Source: an uncultured Hyphomicrobiales bacterium
GTDB taxonomy: Bacteria > Pseudomonadota > Alphaproteobacteria > Rhizobiales > Hyphomicrobiaceae
Direction of reading: 5' to 3'
Assembly: GCA_902826255.1 (NCBI GenBank)
Contig: CADEEC010000002.1
Span: forward strand, 1 to 62,776
Length of the DNA: 62,776 nt
Shown here: piece after piece, positions 1 to 9,003 of the stretch
How positions within the stretch are numbered: position 1 is the first letter of the stretch
Layout: the number at the start of each line of letters is the position of its first letter
Program-made: the position numbers and the translations under genes
Notes under the pieces: model-generated
The model's database searches: none
Seen by the model: the letters and a program-made list of their open reading frames with translations, nothing else
What the model was told of the DNA's origin: nothing

Positions 1-1397
1 CTGCGTTTTCGCAGAAGCGCGCGAAGAAGAAACGAGCTCGCGTTCGCGGCGCGGGTGGGCTGGCCTTTGGGGATGTCGGGCTCGTGCGGCTCGGGCGGCT
101 TTGCCATCATGCGCAGCAGATAGACGGTGCCCGCGCCGAACACGAGGAAGTAGACGACGATGAAGGCGACGAGCGAGGTGGCGACGGCCGGCGCCGCGAT
201 CGGCGACACGGCGTCGGCCGTTCTGAGCAGGCCGTAGACGGCGTAGGGCTGGCGGCCGATTTCGGTCGTGAACCAGCCGGCCACGACGGCGACGAAGCCG
301 GACGGCCCCATCAGCACCGACGCGCGCAACAGCAAGGCGCTGTCGGTGAGCTTGCCGCGGAAGCGCTGGATCAGGCTCCAGAGGCCGATCAGCACCATCA
401 GCATGCCGATGCCGACCATGATGCGGAAGGTCCAGAAAATGATGCTTGCGTTCGGGCGCTCCTCGCGCGGCCAGGCCTTGAGGCCCTTCACGGTGCCGTC
501 CCAGTCGTGCGTGAGGATCCAGCTGCCGAGCTTGGGCACCTCGATGGCGTAGCGTGTGGTTTCCGCCTCCATGTCGGGCATGCCGAACAGGATCAGCGGC
601 TGGCCGGATTTCGTCTCCCAATGGCCTTCCATGGCGGCAATCTTGGCCGGCTGGTGCAGCAGCGTGTTGAGGCCGTGCAGATCGCCGGCAATCACCTGGA
701 TGGGCGCGACGATGGCTGCCATCCACATCGCCATCGAGAACATCACGCGCGCTGCCTCGTTGCGGCGATCGCGCAAGAGATGCCAGGCGCCGACAGCGCC
801 GACGACAAAGGCCGTGGTCAGATAGGCGGCCAGCACCATGTGCACGAGGCGGTAGGGGAAGGAGGGATTGAAGACGATCGCCCACCAGTCCACCGGCACG
901 AACTGGCCCGCGGCGTTGACGGCGTAGCCCGCGGGCGTCTGCATCCAGCTGTTGGCGGACAAAATCCAGAAGGCGGACAGGAAGGTGCCGAAGGCCACCA
1001 TGGCGGTGGCAAACATGTGCAGGCCGCGGCCGACGCGGTCCATGCCGAACAGCATGACGCCGAGGAAGCCTGCCTCGAGGAAGAAGGCGGACAGCACCTC
1101 GTAGCCCATCAGCGGCCCGAGGATCGGGCCGGTCTTGTCGGAGAAGACGCTCCAGTTGGTGCCGAGCTGGTAGCTGATGACGATGCCCGACACGACGCCC
1201 ATGCCGAAGCTGACGGCGAAGATTTTCTTCCAATAGTTGAACAGCGAGAGAAACACTTCACGTCCGGTGGTCAGCCACAGGCCTTCCAGCACGGCGAGGT
1301 AACTTGCGAGCCCGATCGTGAACGAGGGGAAGATGATGTGGAACGTGATGGTGAACGCGAACTGGAAGCGGGCGAGGGTAAGGGCGTCGAACTCCAT
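1..1397 (-). CDS. cydA: Cytochrome bd-type quinol oxidase subunit I, cyanide-insensitive (CIO) type, 3' end cut by window
   Basis: Inner-membrane quinol:O2 oxidoreductase subunit carrying the hemes. The ATG at 1397 opens a frame that stays open to base 1, so about 465 residues are present and the C-terminus is missing. By my translation the heme ligand and quinone-site residues fall at the E. coli positions or one off: H20 (H19 in E. coli), E100/E108 in GYEVLSAFFLEAG, H186, and K252/E257 in QPAKIAAMEGHW. The region after E257 is short, as in CIO-type enzymes with a short Q-loop. The GDLHGLNTLLHQPAK stretch is also typical of CIO/CydA of Pseudomonas and Rhizobiales rather than of E. coli CydA. 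Subunit II should lie just outside the window. It follows the HemY-like gene on the same strand after 66 bp holding a hairpin. Confidence 0.95.
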   Translation of the reverse strand, partial: MEFDALTLARFQFAFTITFHIIFPSFTIGLASYLAVLEGLWLTTGREVFLSLFNYWKKIFAVSFGMGVVSGIVISYQLGTNWSVFSDKTGPILGPLMGYEVLSAFFLEAGFLGVMLFGMDRVGRGLHMFATAMVAFGTFLSAFWILSANSWMQTPAGYAVNAAGQFVPVDWWAIVFNPSFPYRLVHMVLAAYLTTAFVVGAVGAWHLLRDRRNEAARVMFSMAMWMAAIVAPIQVIAGDLHGLNTLLHQPAKIAAMEGHWETKSGQPLILFGMPDMEAETTRYAIEVPKLGSWILTHDWDGTVKGLKAWPREERPNASIIFWTFRIMVGIGMLMVLIGLWSLIQRFRGKLTDSALLLRASVLMGPSGFVAVVAGWFTTEIGRQPYAVYGLLRTADAVSPIAAPAVATSLVAFIVVYFLVFGAGTVYLLRMMAKPPEPHEPDIPKGQPTRAANASSFLLRALLRKR

Positions 1398-1419
1398 GGC
1401 GTTCTCGTCTCCACTTACA

Positions 1420-1448
1420 GCGCTGCCGGGAGGATGCCCGGACAGCGC
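1420..1448 (-). terminator. GC-rich hairpin between the HemY-like gene and cydA
   Basis: GCGCTG-CCGGG (1420-1430) pairs with CCCGG-a-CAGCGC (1437-1448): an 11-bp stem with one bulged base and a 6-nt loop. It lies 16 bp past the HemY-like stop and 22 bp before the cydA start, with no clear U-run. It could terminate or attenuate read-through from the heme cluster into cydA, or form a structured cydA leader. Confidence 0.45.
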
Positions 1449-1463
1449 ACGCCTGCTTGCGCG

Positions 1464-3233
1464 CTAGGCCTTGGCTCCCGAAGGATAAGACAGCGGTGCG
1501 AGGTCGTCGTCTGCATCGACCGGGCCCGGATCATCGGGGGCCCGCGGCGGTACGAAGATCTTGGGCTCAGGGGAACGGGGCGGAGCCTGCATGGGGGGCG
1601 CGACAGGCGGCGCGGCGGGCGGCGGGCGGCGGGGTGTCTCGACCAGCTCGGCGACGACCGGCTCGCGGCTGGGGACCGGTGCGGGCGCTGGGACGGGCTC
1701 AGGAGGGGCTACCGTGGCGCGCGCCGGATCTGGCGCTGGCGGTGTAGGTGCCGGTTTCAGCGGGGCAGTTACCGGCTCGGGCAAGGCTACGGATACCGCG
1801 CCGGCGTGGCCCGGGACCGGAGCTGGGACGGGTCGTTCTGGCTCGGCGCCCGGTGCCGACCCCACAGCCGGCAAGCCCGGGCGCGGCGCGGCCAGCGACT
1901 CCATGCGCGCGGCGAGCGCGGCGACATCGGCTGCGCTATCGGCGGGGCGCACGGCGGGAACCTGCCATTGCATGGCATCGAGCGTGCCCGTCGTGGGCGA
2001 TATCGGCGACCAGCGCACGGCAACGACCCCGTCCGCCACCCAGGCGGGATCGGGCGATGCCGTTGCCGCGCGCGCTAGCCACTCGCGCATGCGGCCGGTA
2101 TCGCCATGCTGCTCGCCCTCGATGCGCGCCATCAGCGTGCACAGGCGCGGCGTCTGGCGCTCCGGATCGTCGACGAGCGGCTGCAGCACGCGCCGCGCCT
2201 CGTCCCATTCGCGGGCTTCGATGGCACTGGCGGCGACCGCGAGCAAGGCCTCGGGATGGCCCGGCGTCAGCCGCGCCAGATGCCGGACGCGCACCAGGCG
2301 ATCGCGCGGACTATCGCCGGGGCGGGCATAAGCATAGACCGCAGCCAGATCGGGATGCGGCGACGACCGCCAGGTTTTCAGAACCACCCGTGCCGCCCTC
2401 GGTGTATTGCCGCGCGAAGCGAGAGCACGGCCGGCAATGGCGGCCGCCGGAATGAGATCTGGCGCCAGCCGATGCGCGTCCTGCGCCAACTCTGCTGCCT
2501 TGTCGGCGTCCTCGTCCTCCATCGCCTGAGCCTGCGCCGTCAGCAGAATTGCGCGACGGCGCGCCGCCAGCGGCTTCTCGACCAGCCCCTGACGCCGCGC
2601 GATCTCCAGCGTTTCCAGCGCGCCCTGCCAATCCTCGCCGCGACACTGCAGGTCGAACAGGGAATCGACCGGCCAGCTGAGCTTCGGATTGAGGCGCAAT
2701 GCGCGCTCCGCAAACTGCCGTGCGGCCTCGTTGGCGCCTTCGCGCTCGGCCTCCAGATAAAGCCCGCGCAGGCCGAGTTGTTCCGTCTCCGGCGTTGCCA
2801 GCATGGCTTCGAAAATGCGCCGCGCCGTCGCCCTGTCGCCGCCGATCTGGGCGGCTTGCGCGCGCAGCAGTTGCGTCAGCGGCTCGTGCGGCAGCGCCCG
2901 GCGCGCCTGCGACGCGTAACGGATGGCGCCCGCGCGGTCGCCGGCGCCCACCGCGATGATGCCGCTCGTCAACGCATCGAGGCCCCGCTGCTGACGCCTG
3001 CGGATGACGTAGCGATTCAAGCTCGCCGGACTGCGCCAAATTTCCCGCAAGCCGGACCACGCGATCATCACCAGCGCCAGCGCCGCAGCCAGAATCAGAA
3101 GCCCGCGAAAGACGCTGGTCTCGATGATATAGCCCAGCCATTCCACCGTGATGGTGCCGGGGCGATCGGCGAGCCAGTGCAGCCCCGCCGCCAACAGCAG
3201 GATGACCAGCAGGAACAGGAAGATGCGGATCAT
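1464..3233 (-). CDS. HemY N-terminal-domain, TPR-containing membrane protein
   Basis: A 589-aa protein with two N-terminal membrane segments (about residues 2-20 and 40-60), the HemY N-terminal domain, then TPR-like alpha-helical repeats to about residue 400. The last 130 residues are a Pro/Ala-rich low-complexity tail. The same family sits after hemD and hemX in proteobacterial heme clusters. It is not the protoporphyrinogen oxidase that is also called HemY; its biochemical role is unsettled. The start overlaps the stop of the mitofilin-like gene by 4 bp (ATGA), so the two are translationally coupled. The long disordered tail is the unusual part. Confidence 0.88.
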   Translation of the reverse strand: MIRIFLFLLVILLLAAGLHWLADRPGTITVEWLGYIIETSVFRGLLILAAALALVMIAWSGLREIWRSPASLNRYVIRRRQQRGLDALTSGIIAVGAGDRAGAIRYASQARRALPHEPLTQLLRAQAAQIGGDRATARRIFEAMLATPETEQLGLRGLYLEAEREGANEAARQFAERALRLNPKLSWPVDSLFDLQCRGEDWQGALETLEIARRQGLVEKPLAARRRAILLTAQAQAMEDEDADKAAELAQDAHRLAPDLIPAAAIAGRALASRGNTPRAARVVLKTWRSSPHPDLAAVYAYARPGDSPRDRLVRVRHLARLTPGHPEALLAVAASAIEAREWDEARRVLQPLVDDPERQTPRLCTLMARIEGEQHGDTGRMREWLARAATASPDPAWVADGVVAVRWSPISPTTGTLDAMQWQVPAVRPADSAADVAALAARMESLAAPRPGLPAVGSAPGAEPERPVPAPVPGHAGAVSVALPEPVTAPLKPAPTPPAPDPARATVAPPEPVPAPAPVPSREPVVAELVETPRRPPPAAPPVAPPMQAPPRSPEPKIFVPPRAPDDPGPVDADDDLAPLSYPSGAKA

Positions 3234-4630
3234 CGCTTGGGCTCCGCGGCCTGCGGCGACAGCGATGATTTCAGGTCGTTCTCGATCTGCGCCATCGCCT
3301 GGTCGACGGCGTAGCGCGCCTCGACCTTCCGCATCCAGTCCTCGAACACCAGCGCGGCCTTCGGCGGCAGCGTCTTGCCCTGGGCCAGCACCTCGCCCAG
3401 CCGGCCGTCTTTCAAGGCCGCCTCCATGCGTCCGGTGATGGCCTCCACGCTCGCGTCCTGCGGATCGTGGCCGGCCTTGCGCACGCGCACGATGCCTTTG
3501 GCGCCGGCAACGAGCCGGTCGAGCACCGAGGCATCCGCCGGTTCGGCTTCCGCATCGGCAGCCGCGTTGGCAACCGGGCGGAAACCTTTGGCGAGGTCCT
3601 GCAAGGTCAGCACGCCGTCAAGCTTGTGGCGCTCGAGCGCGGCGAGCTTGAGCGCGCCGCCGGCTGCCTGTTTCACCGCGTCGAGTTGCGCCGTGTAGCG
3701 ATCGCCGCGATCCATCGCCCGCTTCAGATTCGCCATCTCCAGCGTCAGCAACACGCGGCGCGCATTGGCACTGCGCTCGCTTTCGCCGCGCAGAAACCCC
3801 TGCAGATCCTTCTCGAACACCGACAGCTTGCCGAGAACCGGGGCGAGGTCGGCCGACCGCGCCGCGTCCTTCAACTGCGCCTCGACCTCGCCCTTCAGGC
3901 CGTCGAGCCGCTGCGCCAGCCGCGCGGCATCCGTCTTCAAGCCCGCCAGATCGCGGTCGACGCGCTGCGCGGTGGCGCGTGCCGTGTCGCTTGCATCGGC
4001 CGCCAGCTTCTCCACCTCGGCGAGCTTGGGCGCCAGCACTTCGCCTGCGATGCTGCCGTCGCCTTTGACGTTGGACGCGACGGCTGCGACCGCCGTCTCC
4101 AGCTTCGCCAGCCGTGCAACAAGCTCCGGCGCACCCTGGCGGCCCTCGAGCGCCTTGGTCTGCGCGGCGAGCTTTGCCTGCGCGTCGGCGAGCGCCGGAA
4201 CGGTCGCGGTTCGCTCCTCCAGCGCCTTCACGCGGGCTTCCGCGCTGGCAATCTTGTTTGGAATGTCTGCCGCGCTCGCGGGAAGCTGCGCGGTCTTCTG
4301 CTCCAGCGCCGCAAGCCGGCGGCCGACGTCCACCGGAACGGCCGAGGACGTCGTCGGCGACCCGCCGAAGAGGCCGAACAGGGCGGCTACCATCAGCGTC
4401 AGCACCGCACCGGCGACGCCGGCAGCCATGTGCGACAGGAATGAGTTGCGTCCAAGCGCCGATCCGCCCCAACGCCGCATCACGCGCAGGCGATCGGCAA
4501 AGCGGAACCCAGACTTGCGGCCGGAGCCGCCAATCTCGGTCGCCTTCAGATCGATGGTCGCATGCGGACGGCGCGGCGCATCGCCGGGCCGGTTGGGGCC
4601 CCTGCCAGCGTCATCCGTTTTGTCAGTCAT
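3230..4630 (-). CDS. Mitofilin-like COG4223 inner-membrane protein (HemX position)
   Basis: About 466 residues from the ATG at 4630 (MTDKTDDAGRG); an in-frame ATG 45 bp upstream looks too early. It has a basic N-terminus, one membrane segment (AAGVAGAVLTLMVAALFGLFGG), then a long Ala/Lys/Glu-rich region of coiled-coil character and a C-terminal helical domain (about 300-465). This is the alphaproteobacterial COG4223 family, related to mitochondrial mitofilin/Mic60, encoded beside hemD in this order. A role in inner-membrane organisation is known for relatives in purple bacteria; here it is inferred. It is coupled to the HemY-like gene downstream, and hemD lies 107 bp upstream. Confidence 0.85.
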   Translation of the reverse strand: MTDKTDDAGRGPNRPGDAPRRPHATIDLKATEIGGSGRKSGFRFADRLRVMRRWGGSALGRNSFLSHMAAGVAGAVLTLMVAALFGLFGGSPTTSSAVPVDVGRRLAALEQKTAQLPASAADIPNKIASAEARVKALEERTATVPALADAQAKLAAQTKALEGRQGAPELVARLAKLETAVAAVASNVKGDGSIAGEVLAPKLAEVEKLAADASDTARATAQRVDRDLAGLKTDAARLAQRLDGLKGEVEAQLKDAARSADLAPVLGKLSVFEKDLQGFLRGESERSANARRVLLTLEMANLKRAMDRGDRYTAQLDAVKQAAGGALKLAALERHKLDGVLTLQDLAKGFRPVANAAADAEAEPADASVLDRLVAGAKGIVRVRKAGHDPQDASVEAITGRMEAALKDGRLGEVLAQGKTLPPKAALVFEDWMRKVEARYAVDQAMAQIENDLKSSLSPQAAEPKR

Positions 4631-4737
4631 CGGCCAGGCCCCTGCACTCGAGTGTCGCCGGCGCCACCGCGCCATCCGACAACTACAGACGAATGCGCCG
4701 GCGCGTTGACCGTTCTGTTGCCGCGCACGCGCCCTGA

Positions 4738-5469
4738 CTACTCCAATTGTGCCGCCACCTCGTCGATCAGGGCAAGCACTTCTTCCAGTCGCGGACCATC
4801 TGCAACATGCTTTGCGACGTCGCCCAGCGGTTCCAGGCGCCGCGCCACCGCTGCGGACAGGCAGAAGTGGGGCAGCGGACGGATCGTCGCAGCGAGACCG
4901 TGCTTGCGCACAAGCTCCGCGTAGACGGCTGCCGTGCGCGGCGACATCAGGATGACGCCCTCGATCTCGCCCATCCCCAGCTGTTCGATCGCATCGTCCG
5001 AGAAGGCGCGCGCGGCAACCATGCGATAGACAACCGGCTGCTCGACGCGGAAGCCGTGGCCTTCAAGCTCGCTCTTGAGATTGCCAGCGAGCGTATCGCC
5101 CGCCAGATGCACCAGCAGTCCCGCTGCAGGGTCCAGGGCAGAGATGATGTGGCCGACAAGCTCGGCGCCTGTGCCAGCACCGGTTATGACAGTTTCGAAT
5201 CCAAGCGCGCGCGCTTCGGTGGCGGTCGCCTTGCCGACCGCGAACAACGGCAGATGCCGCGCCTCTGCCAGTGCCGGGCTCGATCGCAACGCGCGCAGCG
5301 CATTGCGGCTGGTGGCGATCAGCGCCTGCACGCTTTCGAGATCGATCGGATCGGCGTTGTCGAACGACACCGAAAGCAGCGGCTCGACGGTTGCCTCGTG
5401 GCCGGCATCCTCCAGCAGCGCCTGCAGCTTCAAGGCATCGGGTTCGGGCCGTGTGACGAGCAATCGCAT
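4738..5469 (-). CDS. hemD: Uroporphyrinogen-III synthase
   Basis: Converts hydroxymethylbilane to uroporphyrinogen III, the branch-point precursor of heme and siroheme. From the ATG at 5469 the protein is 243 aa and starts MRLLVTRPEP, a typical HemD opening. Other family traits are TSRNALRAL (first lobe), the VGKATATEARALGF turn and the C-terminal lobe ending near EVLALIDEVAAQLE. Another ATG 27 bp upstream is less likely because HemD proteins begin at the first beta-strand. It lies between hemC (upstream, 389-bp gap) and the COG4223 gene. Confidence 0.93.
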   Translation of the reverse strand: MRLLVTRPEPDALKLQALLEDAGHEATVEPLLSVSFDNADPIDLESVQALIATSRNALRALRSSPALAEARHLPLFAVGKATATEARALGFETVITGAGTGAELVGHIISALDPAAGLLVHLAGDTLAGNLKSELEGHGFRVEQPVVYRMVAARAFSDDAIEQLGMGEIEGVILMSPRTAAVYAELVRKHGLAATIRPLPHFCLSAAVARRLEPLGDVAKHVADGPRLEEVLALIDEVAAQLE

Positions 5470-5557
5470 GCGCGTTCGATACGGTGCCTGCCGCAAAATG
5501 TGAAGCGCTTGCTGCAGCCCTCACAACACGCACCCACATTGTCGGCTGACCTGGATG

Positions 5558-5757
5558 CCCGCCTCCGCGGGACATGTGCAGGTGGATTCCCGATAGTCTC
5601 GCGCAGCCAGGCTTCGTGGATGACGTCAGTTGCGAACGCCAACATCCACCTCAAACGTCATTCCCGCGAAAGCGGGAATCCAGCCCGACCCTCAGCGGGA
5701 CATGCGCAGGTGGGTCCCGATAGCCTCGCGACGCTCGGCTTCAGGGATGACGTGCGT
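5558..5757. repeat. Two diverged copies of a palindromic dispersed element plus a perfect hairpin, in the hemC-hemD gap
   Basis: The 389-bp gap between hemD and hemC holds no plausible gene. Copy 1 (about 5558-5630) starts with the hairpin CCCGC-ctcc-GCGGG (5558-5571), followed by GGACATGTGCAGGTGG and a tail ending near GGATGACGTCAG. Copy 2 (about 5684-5757) repeats this layout: CCCG/CGGG, GGACATGCGCAGGTGG, then a tail ending GGATGACGTGCG. The tails agree at roughly four of five bases by eye. Between them, ATTCCCGC-gaaa-GCGGGAAT (5660-5679) is a perfect 8-bp stem with a GAAA tetraloop. The unit looks like the REP-type intergenic palindromes of Hyphomicrobiales. Confidence 0.7.
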
Positions 5758-5858
5758 TGTTAGCGCCCGGCATCGACCCCACAACAAACCTCACCCCTGC
5801 GCAAGTGGGGGGCCAGGCTCGATTGTGCGCACGCTCGCGCGCAATCTGAGCGCAGCCG

Positions 5859-6785
5859 CTAAAGCGCGCCGAGAAAATCAGGCCCAGCTTTTGCGAGCAA
5901 CTCCTCGGCGGCGTCCTCTGCAAGCGCGACCGCCGATGCCGGCGTGCCTTCGCGCAGAGCGGAGAAACAGGCGGAACCGTCCGGCGTCAGGATCATGCCG
6001 CGGAAGTGCAGGCGGCCGGTCTCGACCTCGGCCAATCCGGCTATCGGCGTGCGGCAGGACCCCTCAAGCGTTGCGAGGAATGCGCGCTCCGCGGTCACCG
6101 CCAGCGCCGTCGGCTGATGATTGAGCGGGGCCAGCAGCTCCGCCATCTCGGCATCGTCGGCGCGTATCTCGACACCGATGGCGCCTTGCGCCACCGCCGG
6201 CAGCATTTCCTCGATCGGCAGCGGCGACGTGATGCGATCCGCCATGCCGAGCCGCTTCAAGCCGGCACACGCGAGCAAGGTGGCGTCGGCGACACCCTCG
6301 CCAAGCTTGCGCAGGCGCGTCTCGACATTGCCGCGCATTGGCACCACCGTAAGATCGGGCCGCAGATGGCGCACCTGCGCCTGGCGCCGCAAGGACGAGG
6401 TCGCAACCACCGCCGCGCGCGGCAAATCCCTGAGCGCGCCGGCCTTCGCGCTAATGAACGCATCGCGCACATCCTCGCGCGGCAGGAAGCAGGTGACGGC
6501 CAAGCCCTCCGGCAGCGCCGTCGGCATGTCCTTCATCGAATGCACGGCGATATCGACCTCGTTCGCCAGCAGCGCCTCTTCGATTTCCTTGGTGAACAGT
6601 CCCTTGCCGCCAGCTTCCGACAGCGGGCGATCCTGGATGCGGTCGCCCGTAGTCTTGATGGCCTTGATCTCGAAAGCATGTGCGCCGGCGCCGTGCACGG
6701 CCTCCAGCCGGGCCTGAACTTCGCGGGCCTGCGCCAGGGCCAAAGGCGAGCCGCGGGTGGCGATACGAACCTTGCGTGCTTGCAA
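5859..6785 (-). CDS. hemC: Hydroxymethylbilane synthase (porphobilinogen deaminase)
   Basis: Polymerises four porphobilinogens to hydroxymethylbilane. Family motifs: [13 protein letters not shown] at the N-terminus, [20 protein letters not shown], and [10 protein letters not shown] with the Cys that carries the dipyrromethane cofactor. I place the start at TTG 6785 (308 aa) because AGGAG lies 8 nt upstream. The ATG at 6818 would add 11 unrelated residues, leave 2 bp to the divergent tsaD start, and has no visible ribosome site. hemD lies downstream on the same strand across the repeat-filled gap. Confidence 0.94.
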   Translation of the reverse strand: MQARKVRIATRGSPLALAQAREVQARLEAVHGAGAHAFEIKAIKTTGDRIQDRPLSEAGGKGLFTKEIEEALLANEVDIAVHSMKDMPTALPEGLAVTCFLPREDVRDAFISAKAGALRDLPRAAVVATSSLRRQAQVRHLRPDLTVVPMRGNVETRLRKLGEGVADATLLACAGLKRLGMADRITSPLPIEEMLPAVAQGAIGVEIRADDAEMAELLAPLNHQPTALAVTAERAFLATLEGSCRTPIAGLAEVETGRLHFRGMILTPDGSACFSALREGTPASAVALAEDAAEELLAKAGPDFLGAL

Positions 6786-6820
6786 GCCGGTCACTCCTGT
6801 TTCATGTAGACTTATCATTC

Positions 6821-7942
6821 ATGACACGGCCAACCAACAATATCGGCGCGGCAGCCGCCGGGCGCTCCACAGTCGTGCTGGGCATCGAAACCAGCTGCGA
6901 CGAAACGGCTGCGTCCGTCGTCGTGCGCCAGGGCGAGACAGGCAGAATCCTGTCCAACGTCGTGCGCGCGCAGTGGGAGAAGCACCGCCGCTATGGCGGC
7001 GTCGTGCCTGAAATCGCGGCACGTGCACACCTGGAATGCCTTGACGAGATCATCGCGCAGGCCATGCGCGACGCGGGCGCGTCGTTCGATGAGCTCGATG
7101 CCGTCGCCGCCACCGGTGGCCCGGGCCTGATCGGCGGCTTGCTGGTCGGCGTCGCCACCGCCAAGGCCATCGCCTTCGCGCGCGGGTTGCCGTTCATTGC
7201 CGTGAACCACCTGGAGGCGCACGCGCTCACCGTCGGGCTCACGGACGGTCTGCCGCCGCCCTACCTGCTGCTGCTCGTCTCCGGCGGACACACGCAGCTC
7301 CTGATCGTGCACGATGTCGGCCACTACGAGCGCCTCGGCACCACCATCGACGACGCGCTTGGAGAAGCTTTCGACAAGACCGCGAAGCTACTCGACCTCG
7401 GCTTGCCCGGCGGGCCAGCCGTCGAGAGGGCCGCCGCCTCGGGCACGCCTGGACGGTTCACTCTGCCGCGACCGATGCTGGGTCGCCCTGAGCCTCACTT
7501 CTCGTTCGCCGGATTGAAGACGGCCGTGCGTCATCAGGCGAAGGCCGCGGCGCCATTGTCGCCGCGTGACGTAGCCGATCTTTGCGCCGAGTTTCAAACT
7601 GCTGTCGCGGACAGCGTCGCCGATCGCGTGCGGCGTGCGATGGTCATTGCGAGCGAGCGCCTACCCAACGCGCCGAAACATCTCGTCGTCGCCGGCGGCG
7701 TCGCCGCCAACAAGCAGCTGCAATCGACGCTCGCCGCTGTCGCCTCGGGGGCCGGCTATGCGCTGCACGCCCCGCCCTTGGAGCTGTGCGGCGACAATGC
7801 CGCCATGGTGGCCTGGGCGGGCGCCGAAAGACTGGCCCGTGGCTGGACCGATCCACTCGACTTCACTGCCCGCGCCCGCTGGCCGCTCGATCCGGAAGCA
7901 ACCCCGGCACTCGGCGCCGGCAAGCAGGGCGCGAAGGCATGA
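6821..7942 (+). CDS. tsaD: tRNA N6-adenosine threonylcarbamoyltransferase
   Basis: Transfers threonylcarbamoyl to A37 of ANN-decoding tRNAs, with TsaB and TsaE, in the cytoplasm. The product is 373 aa from ATG 6821. [14 protein letters not shown] marks the nucleotide-binding start, NHLEAH (about 129-134) is the metal-binding motif, and SGGHTQL and [10 protein letters not shown] are further family blocks. No Shine-Dalgarno sequence is evident before the ATG, and only 35 bp separate it from the hemC TTG start. Transcripts may be leaderless, or start inside hemC. gpsA follows on the same strand. Confidence 0.96.
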   Translation: MTRPTNNIGAAAAGRSTVVLGIETSCDETAASVVVRQGETGRILSNVVRAQWEKHRRYGGVVPEIAARAHLECLDEIIAQAMRDAGASFDELDAVAATGGPGLIGGLLVGVATAKAIAFARGLPFIAVNHLEAHALTVGLTDGLPPPYLLLLVSGGHTQLLIVHDVGHYERLGTTIDDALGEAFDKTAKLLDLGLPGGPAVERAAASGTPGRFTLPRPMLGRPEPHFSFAGLKTAVRHQAKAAAPLSPRDVADLCAEFQTAVADSVADRVRRAMVIASERLPNAPKHLVVAGGVAANKQLQSTLAAVASGAGYALHAPPLELCGDNAAMVAWAGAERLARGWTDPLDFTARARWPLDPEATPALGAGKQGAKA

Positions 7943-7997
7943 AGCCTGTCCGCTCCCGTGCTAAGCATCGCCCATTCGAGAGCGGAGAAGATATCGC

Positions 7998-8993
7998 GTG
8001 ACCTTTGCGAGCATCGGCATCGTCGGCGGCGGCGCCTGGGGCACGGCGCTCGCGCAAACCATGCGTCTTGCCGGCCGCGACGCGCTGTTGTGGGCGCGCG
8101 AGCCCGAAGTTGTCGCCGACATCAATGACCGGCACGCAAACGCGCTGTTCCTGCCGGATGTGCCGCTCGACGCAAATTTGAGGGCGACCGCCGATCTGGC
8201 CGAGGTCGCCGCGCGCGATGTCGTGCTGATGGTCGCCCCGGCCCAGCACGTGCGCGCCGCCTGCGCCGGCCTCTCTCCGCATTTCGCGCGCGGCAAGCCG
8301 CTTGTCATGTGCGCCAAGGGCATCGAGCAGGCAACCGGCAAGCTGATGGGCGATGTCGTTGCCGAGACCCTGCCGCAAGCCACCCTCACCATCCTGTCGG
8401 GCCCGAGCTTTGCCGCCGATGTCGTGCGCGGTCTGCCGGCCGCACTCACGCTCGCCGCAGCCGACGACGATCTCGCCGCACAGCTCGCGGACAGCATCGG
8501 CTATCGCCACTTCCGCCTCTATCGCTCCAGCGATGTCATCGGCGTGCAGCTCGGCGGCGCCATCAAGAACGTGCTCGCCATCGCGGCCGGCATTGTCGAC
8601 GGCAAGAAGCTCGGCGCCAGCGCGCATGCCGCCCTTGTCACCCGTGGCTTTGCCGAGCTGCGCCGCTTCGGTGACGCACTGGGCGCTCGCCCCGAAACGC
8701 TGATGGGCCTGTCGGGCCTCGGCGATCTGCTGCTCACCTGCGGCAGTCCGCAGTCGCGCAACATGAGCCTTGGCCGCGCGCTGGGGGAGGGGCAATCCTT
8801 GCAAGCCGTCCTCGGCAGCCGCCGCTCGGTCGCGGAAGGCGTCTACACGGCGGCGGCCGTGGTCAGCATCGCGCAATCCCGGGGCATCGACATGCCGATC
8901 GCGCAGGCCGTGCACGCCATTGTCGAGGGGCACGTTAGCGTCGACAATGCAATCGAGGCGCTGTTGTCGCGCCCGTTCAAAATGGAAACCTAG
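7998..8993 (+). CDS. gpsA: NAD(P)-dependent glycerol-3-phosphate dehydrogenase
   Basis: Reduces dihydroxyacetone phosphate to sn-glycerol 3-phosphate for phospholipid synthesis. It is 331 aa from a GTG start at 7998, with GGAGA 7-8 nt upstream. The Rossmann motif GIVGGGAWGTALAQ opens the protein. AKGIEQATGKLM, LSGPSFAADV and the catalytic-lysine block GGAIKNVLAIAAG follow, then the substrate-binding region SRNMSLGRALGEG. The tsaD-gpsA-EVE order is common in Hyphomicrobiales. The EVE gene starts 10 bp downstream, so this is one transcription unit with it and the flavoprotein gene. Confidence 0.96.
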   Translation: MTFASIGIVGGGAWGTALAQTMRLAGRDALLWAREPEVVADINDRHANALFLPDVPLDANLRATADLAEVAARDVVLMVAPAQHVRAACAGLSPHFARGKPLVMCAKGIEQATGKLMGDVVAETLPQATLTILSGPSFAADVVRGLPAALTLAAADDDLAAQLADSIGYRHFRLYRSSDVIGVQLGGAIKNVLAIAAGIVDGKKLGASAHAALVTRGFAELRRFGDALGARPETLMGLSGLGDLLLTCGSPQSRNMSLGRALGEGQSLQAVLGSRRSVAEGVYTAAAVVSIAQSRGIDMPIAQAVHAIVEGHVSVDNAIEALLSRPFKMET

Positions 8994-9003
8994 GGAGACC
9001 CTC

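Noticed and set aside
84..2078. A long open frame of about 660 codons on the plus strand opposite cydA and the HemY-like gene
   Set aside because: Its residues are biased to Arg/His/Gly/Ala as expected from the complement of high-GC coding DNA, and cydA on the other strand is unmistakable. The same applies to long antisense frames opposite the flavoprotein (9219-11303), the MFS gene (14929-16509), acsA (16567-18744) and the Mo-hydroxylase (29692-30867).
5859..6818. hemC starting at the ATG at 6818
   Set aside because: No ribosome site, only 2 bp from tsaD, and 11 extra residues outside the family alignment; TTG 6785 with AGGAG is better.
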